Assembly: GCA_902168185.1 (NCBI GenBank)
Contig: CABHOV010000038.1
Location: forward strand, 1-61,019
DNA: 61,019 nt
Direction of reading: 5' to 3'
Source: an uncultured Bacteroides sp.
GTDB taxonomy: Bacteria; Bacteroidota; Bacteroidia; Cytophagales; Cyclobacteriaceae
The notes beneath the pieces are model-generated. The model was not told the DNA's origin. It searched no databases and saw only the letters and a list, made by a program, of their open reading frames with translations. The position numbers and the translations under genes were made by a program. This document shows positions 36,172 to 45,700 of the stretch, one piece after another; positions within the stretch are counted from its first letter, which is position 1, and every line of letters starts with the position of its first letter.

Positions 36172-39100
36172 TCTCCTGTATGTGCTGTTTTATTGGAACG
36201 CTTTTTACACGGGTCTTGAAAAAACTCATAGGAGTGTAGTTCCTATGCCTATCTTTTTTTCCTTTTATAAGCATGTGTAGATACCACTCTTCATCGTTGT
36301 AGGATCCGAATGGTTTCGGGGTCATAGTGATTAATTGATAACCAAATTGCTTAGCGATTTCCGGAAATATATTGAAGTTGGTGTCATCAATATTCGAAAG
36401 CTCCTCGATAATAATAAACTTTACTCCCTGTTGTTGGTCCTGATCTTTTTGAACAATTGATAATCTACCAATGCACAGCAATGCTAATGCTGTATAAGCC
36501 TGACCCCCACTTGCCGTATTACTTTCTCCTTCTTCATCCTCCATCCTGACTTTAAGTGTAAAATAGAATTTTGGGTCCAGTAGTTTGGTTGGATCGGCAT
36601 CTACGGCTGAATAGAATTGCCTAGCTATATTTCTAATTAAATTCTCCGGAGAGTTATTGTCTGACGGCAGATCATCAACTTTTGTAAACAAATCTGCCCC
36701 GTATCTATGGACTCTTGCCTTATTTTTCATCTTTTCGATCCAATCGATATTGATGTCCTTTCTAGGCTCAAACTCGATCTTGAAATTATAGGTATCACTC
36801 ACCTTATTTTTCTCGAAAAAGAAATTAAGATTTAAAATAGTGGTTGCATACTGTCGATATTGCTTCTCGACCTGAGTAAATACTTCGGTTAATATTTTCA
36901 ATTGCAATTCACCAAGAGACTTTAGATTTTCATTAAGCTGTGTAAGCTCATTCGCTAATCCATCTAGGCCTATCTTACCACACAATACATCGACCAAAGT
37001 TTTAAAGCTGTAATGCGGGATACCATCTTCCCGATAGAGTTCGGGGTTTCTCCGATCAGATTGTGATTCTTCAAATGAATTTGCCACGCTTGAATATTCA
37101 AGTTCAAACGCTCGTTGGTCTTTCTCGTAGTGTGTTTTTAATTCAGCAAGCATGAAATCATTTATATCACCTAGGACTAAAGTGTTATCAAACTTTAGCT
37201 CAGTTTCCAACTCTAGATGCTGCTTGGCATTTACAAAAGCAACCTCAGCAACTTTTTTTGTTCCCAATAGTGACGATGATTTGAACTGACATTCTTTGTA
37301 GATAGCATGCTGTTCATCGCTCTTTGATTTAATATTTCGCCTATACCTTTCTGCTGCGCTGATGTCCCTTTTATTCTGGTCTCGTTCTTCAATGAGAATG
37401 TAGAGGGATTGCTTGAAGTCAAATTCGATTTTATCAAACGGCTGATTTACTTCTCCTTTCAAATCATGAAAGTCCTCAGTTAGCAACTCCGCCAATGCCT
37501 CTTCGTTTGACTTTAATTGATCCGTGATTTTGGCGGTATCCTGAATAATTTTGGTGATCTCTTCGTCTAAAGTGCTATATGCTTCTCTATGAATCTTTAT
37601 TTTGAAAAAGTCATCGTAGCTTGCTTCAATGAATTCTACATTATGTTCGCTGAGCCTCTTATCAAAAGAGAGACATAACAGATTTTCTCTGTTATTATGA
37701 ATATTGAAGTAGTCCTCATTAAACCCTAAATCGGTAAGAGCCTGATTAAGATTCTTAATGCTATTTTTCTCTCTTTCCAAAGAAGATATCTCCCCTTGAA
37801 TTTCTTCTTTCTTCTTTTCTATTGCTTGGCTTAGGCTCGCCTTTTTATTGAACATCCGTTTCGGAACTAACGGCAAGTATTCTGAGAGTGGACCAAGATT
37901 CAACCAAATACCATCCCCGTCTTTTGAGTATGAGGTCAATAATTCAGCAGGGTTTAGTGATTGTCTTAGCCCAGCAAACGGATATACTTTAGTTACATAA
38001 ATTTCTTTGAATTTTTGTAAAATTGTCTCCTCTTCAGCTGACAGTTCCTTGGTTTGTTTGATTGCCCAATTAAAAAGCGAATTTGGGTTTGCGCCATCGT
38101 ATAATTGCTGGACCTCTTTAAGATTTTCAAGGTTCTGCTCTATTGATTTTAATCGAGTATTGTAAAATTCGTAAGCGTCCTTGTAGTTTTCATTCCATTT
38201 TGAAGTTTGAAACTCAAGATACAGGGGATGGCTTACAAGCAAAGTCAATTTTTTAAATGATTCTTTTAGATTTTCCTGTTCCTTATAAATCTTCTGGACG
38301 CCTCCAAGGGTCTTGTATTCATTGACTACTGCACCAAGTTCCTCTAGTCTGTCAATGAATGATTGCAAATTCTGTCGCTTTCTCTTCAGCTCATCTAAAT
38401 TCTTCTTTCCTGCACCGGTTTGGAGGCCCTCTAGCCTTAACCTAATCTCGTTACAAATTTCTCTTTGGAAGAGCATCTTTTTATAAGAGTCAATGCATTG
38501 AATCTCATAATTGCCTTTTGCATTGGTGTATTCTTGTGAGGATTTTGCTTGCTTTGTTTCGTTTTCGTTATATTCTTTGATTACCGTGCTCATTTTTATG
38601 AAACATAGTTGAGCATCGTTTATTAAATATTCTTCTTTTGATTTATTACACTTTTCAAACGTAGCTTTAAGCTTCGATAGTCGCTCCTGCTTCTGAACAA
38701 GAGTCCTGATTTCAAGGTCGGCATTGTGATAGTTCTTTATGTGTTGCGCTAGGACCTCCTTTTTATCGTTAAAGTTCATTTGAATTTCTTCGTTGTCCTC
38801 AAACAAAAAGTCTTGCAGGCTTTTTGACTTCTTTGTGTCCAACGTTTTGGCTCGGGAGAAGGACTGAAGAACTTTTGCAAATGACTTGAGGTTTGCTTCT
38901 TTGGTAAGGTCCACAGGAAGAAGTTTATTCCTAAACAGTAGCTCAAAATATTCGTCTATTTGGTTTCGTTGGTAAAAGTCCTTAAGATGAACCTTGTATT
39001 TCCCATACAAATGCCTCGCTAAGGGTTGTAGATCTAAAATTCGCATGTCATCTCCAATGAAATCAGAGGATTCGAGAACATGTTTGAAAGGAATAAGTGC

Positions 39101-39481
39101 AACTCCGCGAGTTTCGAAGTCATCCCCGCCCTGGATAATAAACGGCCGGATCGGAAGACGAGATGTACGAGGAATGTATACTCCGATTGTCAAATACTCC
39201 TTTTCTTTTTTTTCAATATTGAGAAAGGCGAATCCGTGAGCGATCCAATCCTTTTTGAGGGGAATGTTTTCAATTTTTCTGTCTTCAATTCCTTCTGTAC
39301 CTGGTCTCCATTCCTCCCGTAGTGGCACAAAGATCAATTGTAATAAATCAGCAAGGATCGATTTACCTAAGCCATTATTGCCGGTAAAATCTGTTCTTAT
39401 CTCGTGCAGATTATAATCTGCGTTATTGTGCTGCCTGATGCCTACCGTTGAAATAGAATGTATTCTAGGGAAGTTTTTCAT
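36152..39481 (-). CDS. jetC: JetC-like SMC/MukB-type ATPase
   Basis: A 1,109-residue SMC-like motor. Walker A is DFTGNNGLGKS (Gly34-Ser41); long heptad-rich coiled coils fill about 240-950 with a non-coiled hinge-like part near 560-620; the C-terminal head has the ABC signature ASGGQAYTAL (Ser991-Gln994) and Walker B FIIIEELSNIDD, where the usual Asp-Glu is Glu1026-Glu1027. The family (MukB/MksB/JetC) extrudes DNA loops and in Wadjet senses small circular DNA. It overlaps jetB by 17 and jetD by 20 bases. The divergent Walker B and the LSN after it are odd but keep the second acidic residue. Confidence 0.85.
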   Translation of the reverse strand: MKNFPRIHSISTVGIRQHNNADYNLHEIRTDFTGNNGLGKSILADLLQLIFVPLREEWRPGTEGIEDRKIENIPLKKDWIAHGFAFLNIEKKEKEYLTIGVYIPRTSRLPIRPFIIQGGDDFETRGVALIPFKHVLESSDFIGDDMRILDLQPLARHLYGKYKVHLKDFYQRNQIDEYFELLFRNKLLPVDLTKEANLKSFAKVLQSFSRAKTLDTKKSKSLQDFLFEDNEEIQMNFNDKKEVLAQHIKNYHNADLEIRTLVQKQERLSKLKATFEKCNKSKEEYLINDAQLCFIKMSTVIKEYNENETKQAKSSQEYTNAKGNYEIQCIDSYKKMLFQREICNEIRLRLEGLQTGAGKKNLDELKRKRQNLQSFIDRLEELGAVVNEYKTLGGVQKIYKEQENLKESFKKLTLLVSHPLYLEFQTSKWNENYKDAYEFYNTRLKSIEQNLENLKEVQQLYDGANPNSLFNWAIKQTKELSAEEETILQKFKEIYVTKVYPFAGLRQSLNPAELLTSYSKDGDGIWLNLGPLSEYLPLVPKRMFNKKASLSQAIEKKKEEIQGEISSLEREKNSIKNLNQALTDLGFNEDYFNIHNNRENLLCLSFDKRLSEHNVEFIEASYDDFFKIKIHREAYSTLDEEITKIIQDTAKITDQLKSNEEALAELLTEDFHDLKGEVNQPFDKIEFDFKQSLYILIEERDQNKRDISAAERYRRNIKSKSDEQHAIYKECQFKSSSLLGTKKVAEVAFVNAKQHLELETELKFDNTLVLGDINDFMLAELKTHYEKDQRAFELEYSSVANSFEESQSDRRNPELYREDGIPHYSFKTLVDVLCGKIGLDGLANELTQLNENLKSLGELQLKILTEVFTQVEKQYRQYATTILNLNFFFEKNKVSDTYNFKIEFEPRKDINIDWIEKMKNKARVHRYGADLFTKVDDLPSDNNSPENLIRNIARQFYSAVDADPTKLLDPKFYFTLKVRMEDEEGESNTASGGQAYTALALLCIGRLSIVQKDQDQQQGVKFIIIEELSNIDDTNFNIFPEIAKQFGYQLITMTPKPFGSYNDEEWYLHMLIKGKKDRHRNYTPMSFFKTRVKSVPIKQHIQENELASN

Positions 39482-40124
39482 TTTTCAAGTAGTTTTCGAT
39501 TGCGTCAACATTGTTAATTACATCTTCGTAAAGTGTAACGAGACGGTCGATACCTGGTAGGATTATGAACTTCATTTCCTCAACGTTAGTGAAATATATC
39601 CAACCCAATCGTTCAAAGTCTTTGAGAATTACCCTCACTTTGTCCTTGACTGATTGTTCTTCAGATGGCGTGTAGTTTTGTTTTATTTTACCAAATAGTA
39701 ATAGCTGCCAGGATTCTTTGTTTTCTCCTTCTTTAAAAATCAACTCAAGGTCATGCCATGAAACATTCTTCTCTTCAAAAAATTTATCCTTGAAAATGTT
39801 CAACAACAGAATTCCAAAAATAACTTTATCATCCTCGAGCTCTTTGCTCCTATTGTCTTTGCCCAGCTTTCCTTTTCCTTCCTCTGGATAGTCGAGGTAA
39901 TAATATTTGTCATTATCAGCAACTCCTTTGACTAGGGGCATATGGCAAAAAAGCCTGTAAAACTTTTTTAAACCTTTTTCATAATATTCATCAATGAAAT
40001 GGAATATGCGTTGATCCGTACCAAAATCCTGAATGTGTCTCCCGGTTCGCAGCGCAATGTCTGCGTCAATGAAATACTTTGCTGCGAGATCGGAATCTAA
40101 GAACTCGAAATTTTCATTTTCCAT
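39465..40124 (-). CDS. jetB: JetB-like (MukE/DUF4194-type) subunit
   Basis: A 219-residue, winged-helix-like protein in the position and size of JetB (the MukE-like kite subunit of Wadjet). Visible features: acidic N-terminus (MENENFEFLDSDLAAKYF), a region LEDDKVIFGILLLNIFKDKF and a C-terminal winged-helix part (VRVILKDFERLGWIYFTNVEEMKFIILPGIDRLV), as in DUF4194/MukE proteins. It overlaps jetA by 28 and jetC by 17 bases. Assignment rests mainly on gene order and this helix pattern. Confidence 0.72.
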   Translation of the reverse strand: MENENFEFLDSDLAAKYFIDADIALRTGRHIQDFGTDQRIFHFIDEYYEKGLKKFYRLFCHMPLVKGVADNDKYYYLDYPEEGKGKLGKDNRSKELEDDKVIFGILLLNIFKDKFFEEKNVSWHDLELIFKEGENKESWQLLLFGKIKQNYTPSEEQSVKDKVRVILKDFERLGWIYFTNVEEMKFIILPGIDRLVTLYEDVINNVDAIENYLKNEKLP

Positions 40125-41419
40125 AGAGTAAGGTCCAAATGTTTTTTTGTAACTTCTTCTTTGTTTATTGTGATTGTCTTGTCGGTCGATATATTGTGTT
40201 GTTCAATGAGCCCGAAACATACATTGATTGCAACTTCAATGCTTCCTTCGCTTTCGACTATTTTATCAAGCCATTCGTCAAATTGAATTGTGTTGCCTGA
40301 CGCCATGTTTTCACTAATTACATCCATCCATCGGGCCGTAGATTCCTGCACCTTAAGCAACGCCATTCCTTTTTTCCGTTCAGCTTCTTCATGTTCATTG
40401 TCATGGTCTGGTTCATCAGGGTGCGCAGTGGCGTAGAAGTTGAAATCTAGTTTTGGTATAGCCAAAAACTTCTGGTAGAAAGACGGTAGGTACCGTTTTG
40501 GAAATCGGTATGGCAGGACGATTCCTCCTTTTTCATGACGGCTATTCTTTAATAGGTAAAGTAACAGCTTTTCAATTTTCACTTTAAACATTTGTTTATG
40601 CTTTAGTGAATCCAAAAGATTGCGAAGTCGTTTTGATGCTAATTGAATACGTTCATTTATCGAGTAAATTCGGAAGTCGATATTTTCAAAGAAGGCCTCA
40701 ATGTCACGCTGAATTCGGTCGAATTCAGTAAAGACTTCCTCGTTGTAGGTAAATGCCTCCGTTGCATTTTTAACTTTATTTACCGTTTCATTTTTGTAGT
40801 CAAGCGTATTGATTAGGCCAATCGACTGCTCTTCCAATCCCTTAAAGATTTCGATAAAAGAATTGATGAGTTCTTTTGGATTATCTACATCCGGCTTCAG
40901 CAGATTTCTGAGATCTATTATTTTCTCTTCGATTGCAATCTGAAGAAGTTCAGTGTGACCTATGATTTCCTTTTGTGCCGGAAGGAAATTGTTTTTATGC
41001 CAGTATTGTAAATTCTCGATTTTTGAAGTGTCCTCATCATTTATTGGCAGCGTTCTCTTAAAGACATGGAAGAGTTCAAGCTTTTTTATTTCCGGCTGTA
41101 CTTGGTTAATTATTAACCGACACAACTCCTTGGCATAAACTGTCAAACGAATGAAGTATTTGCTTCCTCGCGATTCTGTGATGTAAAAGTGACTGCTTAG
41201 TTTTCTAGAGAGTATTTCTTTTTGGATTTGTCCTTTTTTTTGGAGAAACCCGGCCACATCTTCAATAGTGTCATCCAGGTCCCTTTCTTCAAAATTGTCA
41301 GGTATATAGCCTTTTTCGATTTTATAGTAAAGCCAGACTATTAGCAGCAACGATTCTTCATTCTGAGGAATCAGTTCGGTGTAACTTTTGGAAAGTGATA
41401 AAAAGAGATCCTTATCCAT
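40097..41419 (-). CDS. jetA: JetA-like (MukF-type kleisin) subunit
   Basis: A 440-residue protein, first of the Wadjet-like operon. The N-terminus looks like a winged helix (LIPQNEESLLLIVWLYYKIEKG, then FLQKKGQIQKEILSRKLSSHFYI), the middle is long helical (about 180-290), and the C-terminus is another small helical domain. This is the shape of JetA/MukF kleisins that bridge the two SMC heads. I see no sequence motif that proves it; size, order and the following jetB-jetC-jetD support it. ATG at 41419; 246 bases upstream separate it from the divergent methyltransferase. Confidence 0.7.
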   Translation of the reverse strand: MDKDLFLSLSKSYTELIPQNEESLLLIVWLYYKIEKGYIPDNFEERDLDDTIEDVAGFLQKKGQIQKEILSRKLSSHFYITESRGSKYFIRLTVYAKELCRLIINQVQPEIKKLELFHVFKRTLPINDEDTSKIENLQYWHKNNFLPAQKEIIGHTELLQIAIEEKIIDLRNLLKPDVDNPKELINSFIEIFKGLEEQSIGLINTLDYKNETVNKVKNATEAFTYNEEVFTEFDRIQRDIEAFFENIDFRIYSINERIQLASKRLRNLLDSLKHKQMFKVKIEKLLLYLLKNSRHEKGGIVLPYRFPKRYLPSFYQKFLAIPKLDFNFYATAHPDEPDHDNEHEEAERKKGMALLKVQESTARWMDVISENMASGNTIQFDEWLDKIVESEGSIEVAINVCFGLIEQHNISTDKTITINKEEVTKKHLDLTLWKMKISSS

Positions 41420-41665
41420 TCATTCGGAAGCATGGAAGTTTCAAAGCAACTTTACAGCCATAATTTATAACATCTTAATGTCTGACACTGTCAGACCCAA
41501 ATATCACATCAAAACTTATGACTTGTAATATATTGATTTACAGATAACTATTTGAAGTGAGGGGTGTGAATTTTTGAAAACTAGAGTTCACCGCGTAACC
41601 ACAAGAGCCATCCGATAATGAAAAGTTAGGCAGATAGGTTTACTTTACATTGTTTTACAAAAGAA
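41420..41665. promoter_or_regulatory. Divergent promoter region between jetA and the methyltransferase
   Basis: A gene-free gap from which the Wadjet-like operon reads left and the methyltransferase reads right. A short palindrome GTCTGACACTGTCAGAC lies at about 41478-41494 and could be an operator. No other clear signal is seen. Confidence 0.5.
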
Positions 41666-42784
41666 ATGGCAAGACCGCTAGCTTATCATCCTGCGCATGC
41701 GTTGAATGCAATTTGTCCTTACTATACCATGTTCCCTTTAGAATACCCATTTCGTGTTCTAAAAAAGCATAAAGAGGAAGCTCCTATAGTACTCGATCCA
41801 TTTTGTGGACGCGGCACAACCATCTATGCTGCAAGAGAGTTGGGCTTACAGGCATGGGGTATTGATAGTTCACCAATTGCCGTTGCGATTGCTAAAGCTA
41901 AACTTGCAACCACAAGCATAGAGGATGTCCTATTGTTGGCGGAAATTATGATAGCGTTGGAACCAGAACATGTTCCCGAAACTCCATTTTTTAAAGGCGC
42001 TTATCATAGCAGAACCTTGAGGCAACTTTGTTCTTTAAGAGAGGGTCTCCTTAATTTGGATGAAGAATCAAATGCATCAATAATACTGCGAGCTGCAGTC
42101 CTCGGATGCCTTCATGGACCATTAAACAAGACCGAAGAGACATCTGCATATTTTTCGAATCAAATGCCGAGAACATTTGCGTCAAAACCTGATTATTCTA
42201 TTAAGTATTGGAAGGAGAGAAATTTAAAAGCGCCGAATGTTCGAGTAATCGATGTCTTGGCGCGAAAACTATCAAGAATTTTAAATCTCGGAATAGATTG
42301 CGTTGGCAACCCCGATCAAATCTTATATTCGGATTCTCGAACATCTGAAGTTTATGGTAAAATTCCAAATGACTTCTCGTTAGTCATTACTTCTCCTCCA
42401 TATTATGGGATGAGCACTTATATTCAAGATCAATGGCTCCGAATGTGGTTCCTTGGTGGGCCTGAGACAGTGGACTATAAGATAAAGGACCAACTAAAAC
42501 ACTCCAGTCAAGATGCGTTCATCAACTCACTAGCAATTGTATGGGGAAATATTTCTAGGTCTCAATCAAATAAATTAGATCTGTATGTGCGTTTCGGATC
42601 TGTGCCTTCAATTGAAAGCGACCCGAAGTACTTGTTGCGATCTTCTCTCGAAGAGTCTGGGGTCTGGAAAATTATATCAACCAGAAACGCTTCAACTTCG
42701 GAAGTTGGAAGGCGACAGGCGACACAAATGGTAGATGACTCTACAGCAGCTGTGGAGTATGATTTTCATGCAATAAGAGTTTAG
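41666..42784 (+). CDS. DNA methyltransferase (N6-adenine or N4-cytosine type)
   Basis: A 372-residue amino-methyltransferase. Motif I is IVLDPFCGRGTT (Asp44-Gly50, SAM binding), followed by an acidic loop GIDSSPIAVAIA; motif IV is LVITSPPYYGMS (Ser243-Tyr246). About 190 residues lie between them (including GCLHGPLNKTE and SNQMPRTFASKPDYSIKYW), which may hold target recognition. Order I then IV differs from the common beta class. There is no fused nuclease. It converges with the 1,424-aa nuclease-helicase gene (2-base gap). It may protect host DNA for the helicase-nuclease system or be part of it; target site unknown. Confidence 0.82.
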   Translation: MARPLAYHPAHALNAICPYYTMFPLEYPFRVLKKHKEEAPIVLDPFCGRGTTIYAARELGLQAWGIDSSPIAVAIAKAKLATTSIEDVLLLAEIMIALEPEHVPETPFFKGAYHSRTLRQLCSLREGLLNLDEESNASIILRAAVLGCLHGPLNKTEETSAYFSNQMPRTFASKPDYSIKYWKERNLKAPNVRVIDVLARKLSRILNLGIDCVGNPDQILYSDSRTSEVYGKIPNDFSLVITSPPYYGMSTYIQDQWLRMWFLGGPETVDYKIKDQLKHSSQDAFINSLAIVWGNISRSQSNKLDLYVRFGSVPSIESDPKYLLRSSLEESGVWKIISTRNASTSEVGRRQATQMVDDSTAAVEYDFHAIRV

Positions 42785-42786
42785 TC

Positions 42787-45700
42787 TTAGTGCCAACGCA
42801 CTTCGGCCGAATGAATTGCGCCGTCATTTTCGATTTCTAATGAAAGCCTATTTACACAAAACTCTTCGACGTAGGATTTAATTGCACGAGAGGTTTTGGC
42901 CGCCTCCTGATCCGAGGGTAAATGATATGCCAGCGATTTTGGCATAATAAGAATGCACTTACCTTCTGCTCTAGAAACTGCTACATTGGTCCGCTCCTTT
43001 TGTAAAAGGAATAACTCCTCTCCTTCAATTATATCAATATCGCCGACGCCAAAAGAGACGATAATAGTTTGGCGCTGTCCGCCTTGAAATCTTTCGACAG
43101 TATCGACTGCCTCATAGATCACTCCAGGGTCGGCAGCTGGGAAAAGAGCTTTGAGCTCCTTGATTACCAATGCTTTTTGAGCTTTGTGGGGTGTAACAAC
43201 CCCCAATCCTATGGTAAAAAATTCTTCGTCTGAAAATGCCGAATGAGCGATCGATGTACTACCCGTATCTAGTTTGCTAGATGCAAAATGCCTCAAACAA
43301 TAAGCTAATCCAGCGACTAATTTTGCCTCGATTTCATTTGCCTGAGACGAAACAACATCTTCATGAATCAATGTCGTAACTGTTCTTTCTGGTAGCAATA
43401 ACTCTTTATATGCGCGACTTTGCGGAAGGTCAGTTGGGAGCGAGGCAATTACGCAGTCAATAGAGGCAATTTCTTTTAATTGCCTTATGGTGTGATTTGC
43501 ATTGAGGTCTTGAGGATATCCAATGCTTTTTGCGTAGTCAACTAAGTGTTGATTTGACCGATAGTTGACCAGTAAGTTTTGCGTTTGAATCCCAAATCGT
43601 TTAATCAAGTAAGTCTGAATACTTCCCACTAAATGTTCCGCGTTGGATGGGGGTTCAATTTGAGAAATTGGCGGCATTTGTAAATGATCACCAGCGACAA
43701 CAATTTGCCCGGTAGTTTTCAATACGGCCATTGGTTGGATAGCCCGTACAATTTCCACTTGAGAGCTTTCATCGATAACAATAAAATCAAATAATCCGCG
43801 AACCGGATCAGTGTCTGATCCAAAAATAAAGTCGGTTATTTTAATAACCTGATGTACCGTTGTCCCAACAACCGTCACCTTAGTCGCATCACCAATGCTC
43901 TGTGATAACGCGGTACATTGTGGATCTAACGAATCCAACCTAAAACTAAATGCGTTCAGATGAGGTTGAATACTTGGCAATGCTTTTGGGTCTCGGCTCC
44001 TTGAGTAAACCATGAACAAATCACAGACGCAACTTGCATCTCGGTTTAAATTTTCAATTAACCTAAAAACTAATTCTTCAACAGCTCTGTAATTCGGCCC
44101 CGTAATTAATATCTTTTTGGATTTACCGCTTGTTTGAGCCTCATGGACAATTGAATTGATGAGAGCAACCAAAGTATCTGTCTTGCCGGTGCCAGGTGGG
44201 CCCCATATAACAGATAGTCGATTCTTTGAGCAAGCAAGGACTGCATTTTTTTGGCTAATATTTAGTGAATAAATATTAGCATTTTCGGCATAGTCTGCGA
44301 CCGCTTGTGCCTCAATATTATCTCGCACAACAGTAGTAGCAAGACTATTGCCTTGCCATAAAATTTGGGCAGCCGGTGTTGTGGGATCGGTCCCTGCAAC
44401 AATCCTTCTTGACGCGTTCATGCCCATTGCGCTCAGCGATTCTTTTGCCGGCGTAGCATAGCTTGGATTTCCAATTCTTCTTAGCACGCGGATCGTGTGA
44501 TCAACGAAACTGGGTGACGGACCTTCGAGCAGATAAATTGATTGATTCAAAATTGGAATATGGCCACCAGCCATAAGCGAATCAAAAAGTGAATCGAAGT
44601 ATCTTCGTGCTGGCCTTAATTCGATAATCGCTTTTTTATTCGCCCTGTCGAAATGCGTTAAAGTCACGGCAATTACCTTATGAAGTGCCGTCATGTAAAT
44701 TCCCGTTTCGGCAGGGGTCGGTGGAGTCAACCCTAATCTAAAGCCTGTCAATAAAGGATATCCTGGTATACTTTGAACACCGAGAACATAGTAGCCACGA
44801 CCCTCTTCCAATTTAGATTCAGTGGAATCTTCGCTGACTTCAAACTCATAGCGATTGTTACCTAAACCCCGAATTAACCTAGTCAGGAGGATAACTTTAT
44901 ATGAAGATTCAAGCCGCTCAACGCTCGCTATTAGCGATCCTTTTGATTCAGTATTCGCGGTAGCAGCATTCACGCGCTCCCATTGAATCCAAAGCTTTGA
45001 GTCATATGCTACATTCGCGGCCCCACTTAATAGAGATAAGTTCAGCGCCGGGGCGGCACCCTGGAGCGATGTTCGCAAATCGTGTCGTAACTTGGCAGTA
45101 ATACTGGCAAGGGCCCAGGTATGCGCCTTTAAAACATCACCATATTTTTGAACGGCTTCAGTTGTGGTTATATCACGACCATACATCCGAACTGTCCCGG
45201 TGGTTGATTTCCAAATTTCGAAAATGCGCTCTCGTGGAATTGCATTGCCGAGCAATTCTTTGTAGTAGCGATCAACTCTTCTAGGAGGCATGGCTTGCAA
45301 GTGATAGAATTCTGCCACACCTAATAGTGTATTCACATACTTCACAGGTAAACGTAAGGCTTGGTCCACTATGTCACGAACAAAAATAATCCCAGGGGCG
45401 AGTTGTTCTTCACGCTGAATTAATTCGTCAGACGGAAACAACCAAGCAAGTGCTTTTTGTGACCTCTCTGGTAAGCCAAGAATTTTTAAAAGATGTCGGC
45501 CAAAGGCGTTACATACTTCTTCATATTGACGCTGCTCCCAGAAACAAATTTGCGTGTGGACACTGCCCCAGTTTCCGTTATCGGAGAACAAACCGTCGGC
45601 ACGCAGGATCCATTCAGAAAACTTTTCTATAAATGCTTGCAACACGGCCCACTCTGCATTGAGAGTATCTTTCGGAACAACAAAAACAGCTTCACCAAAT

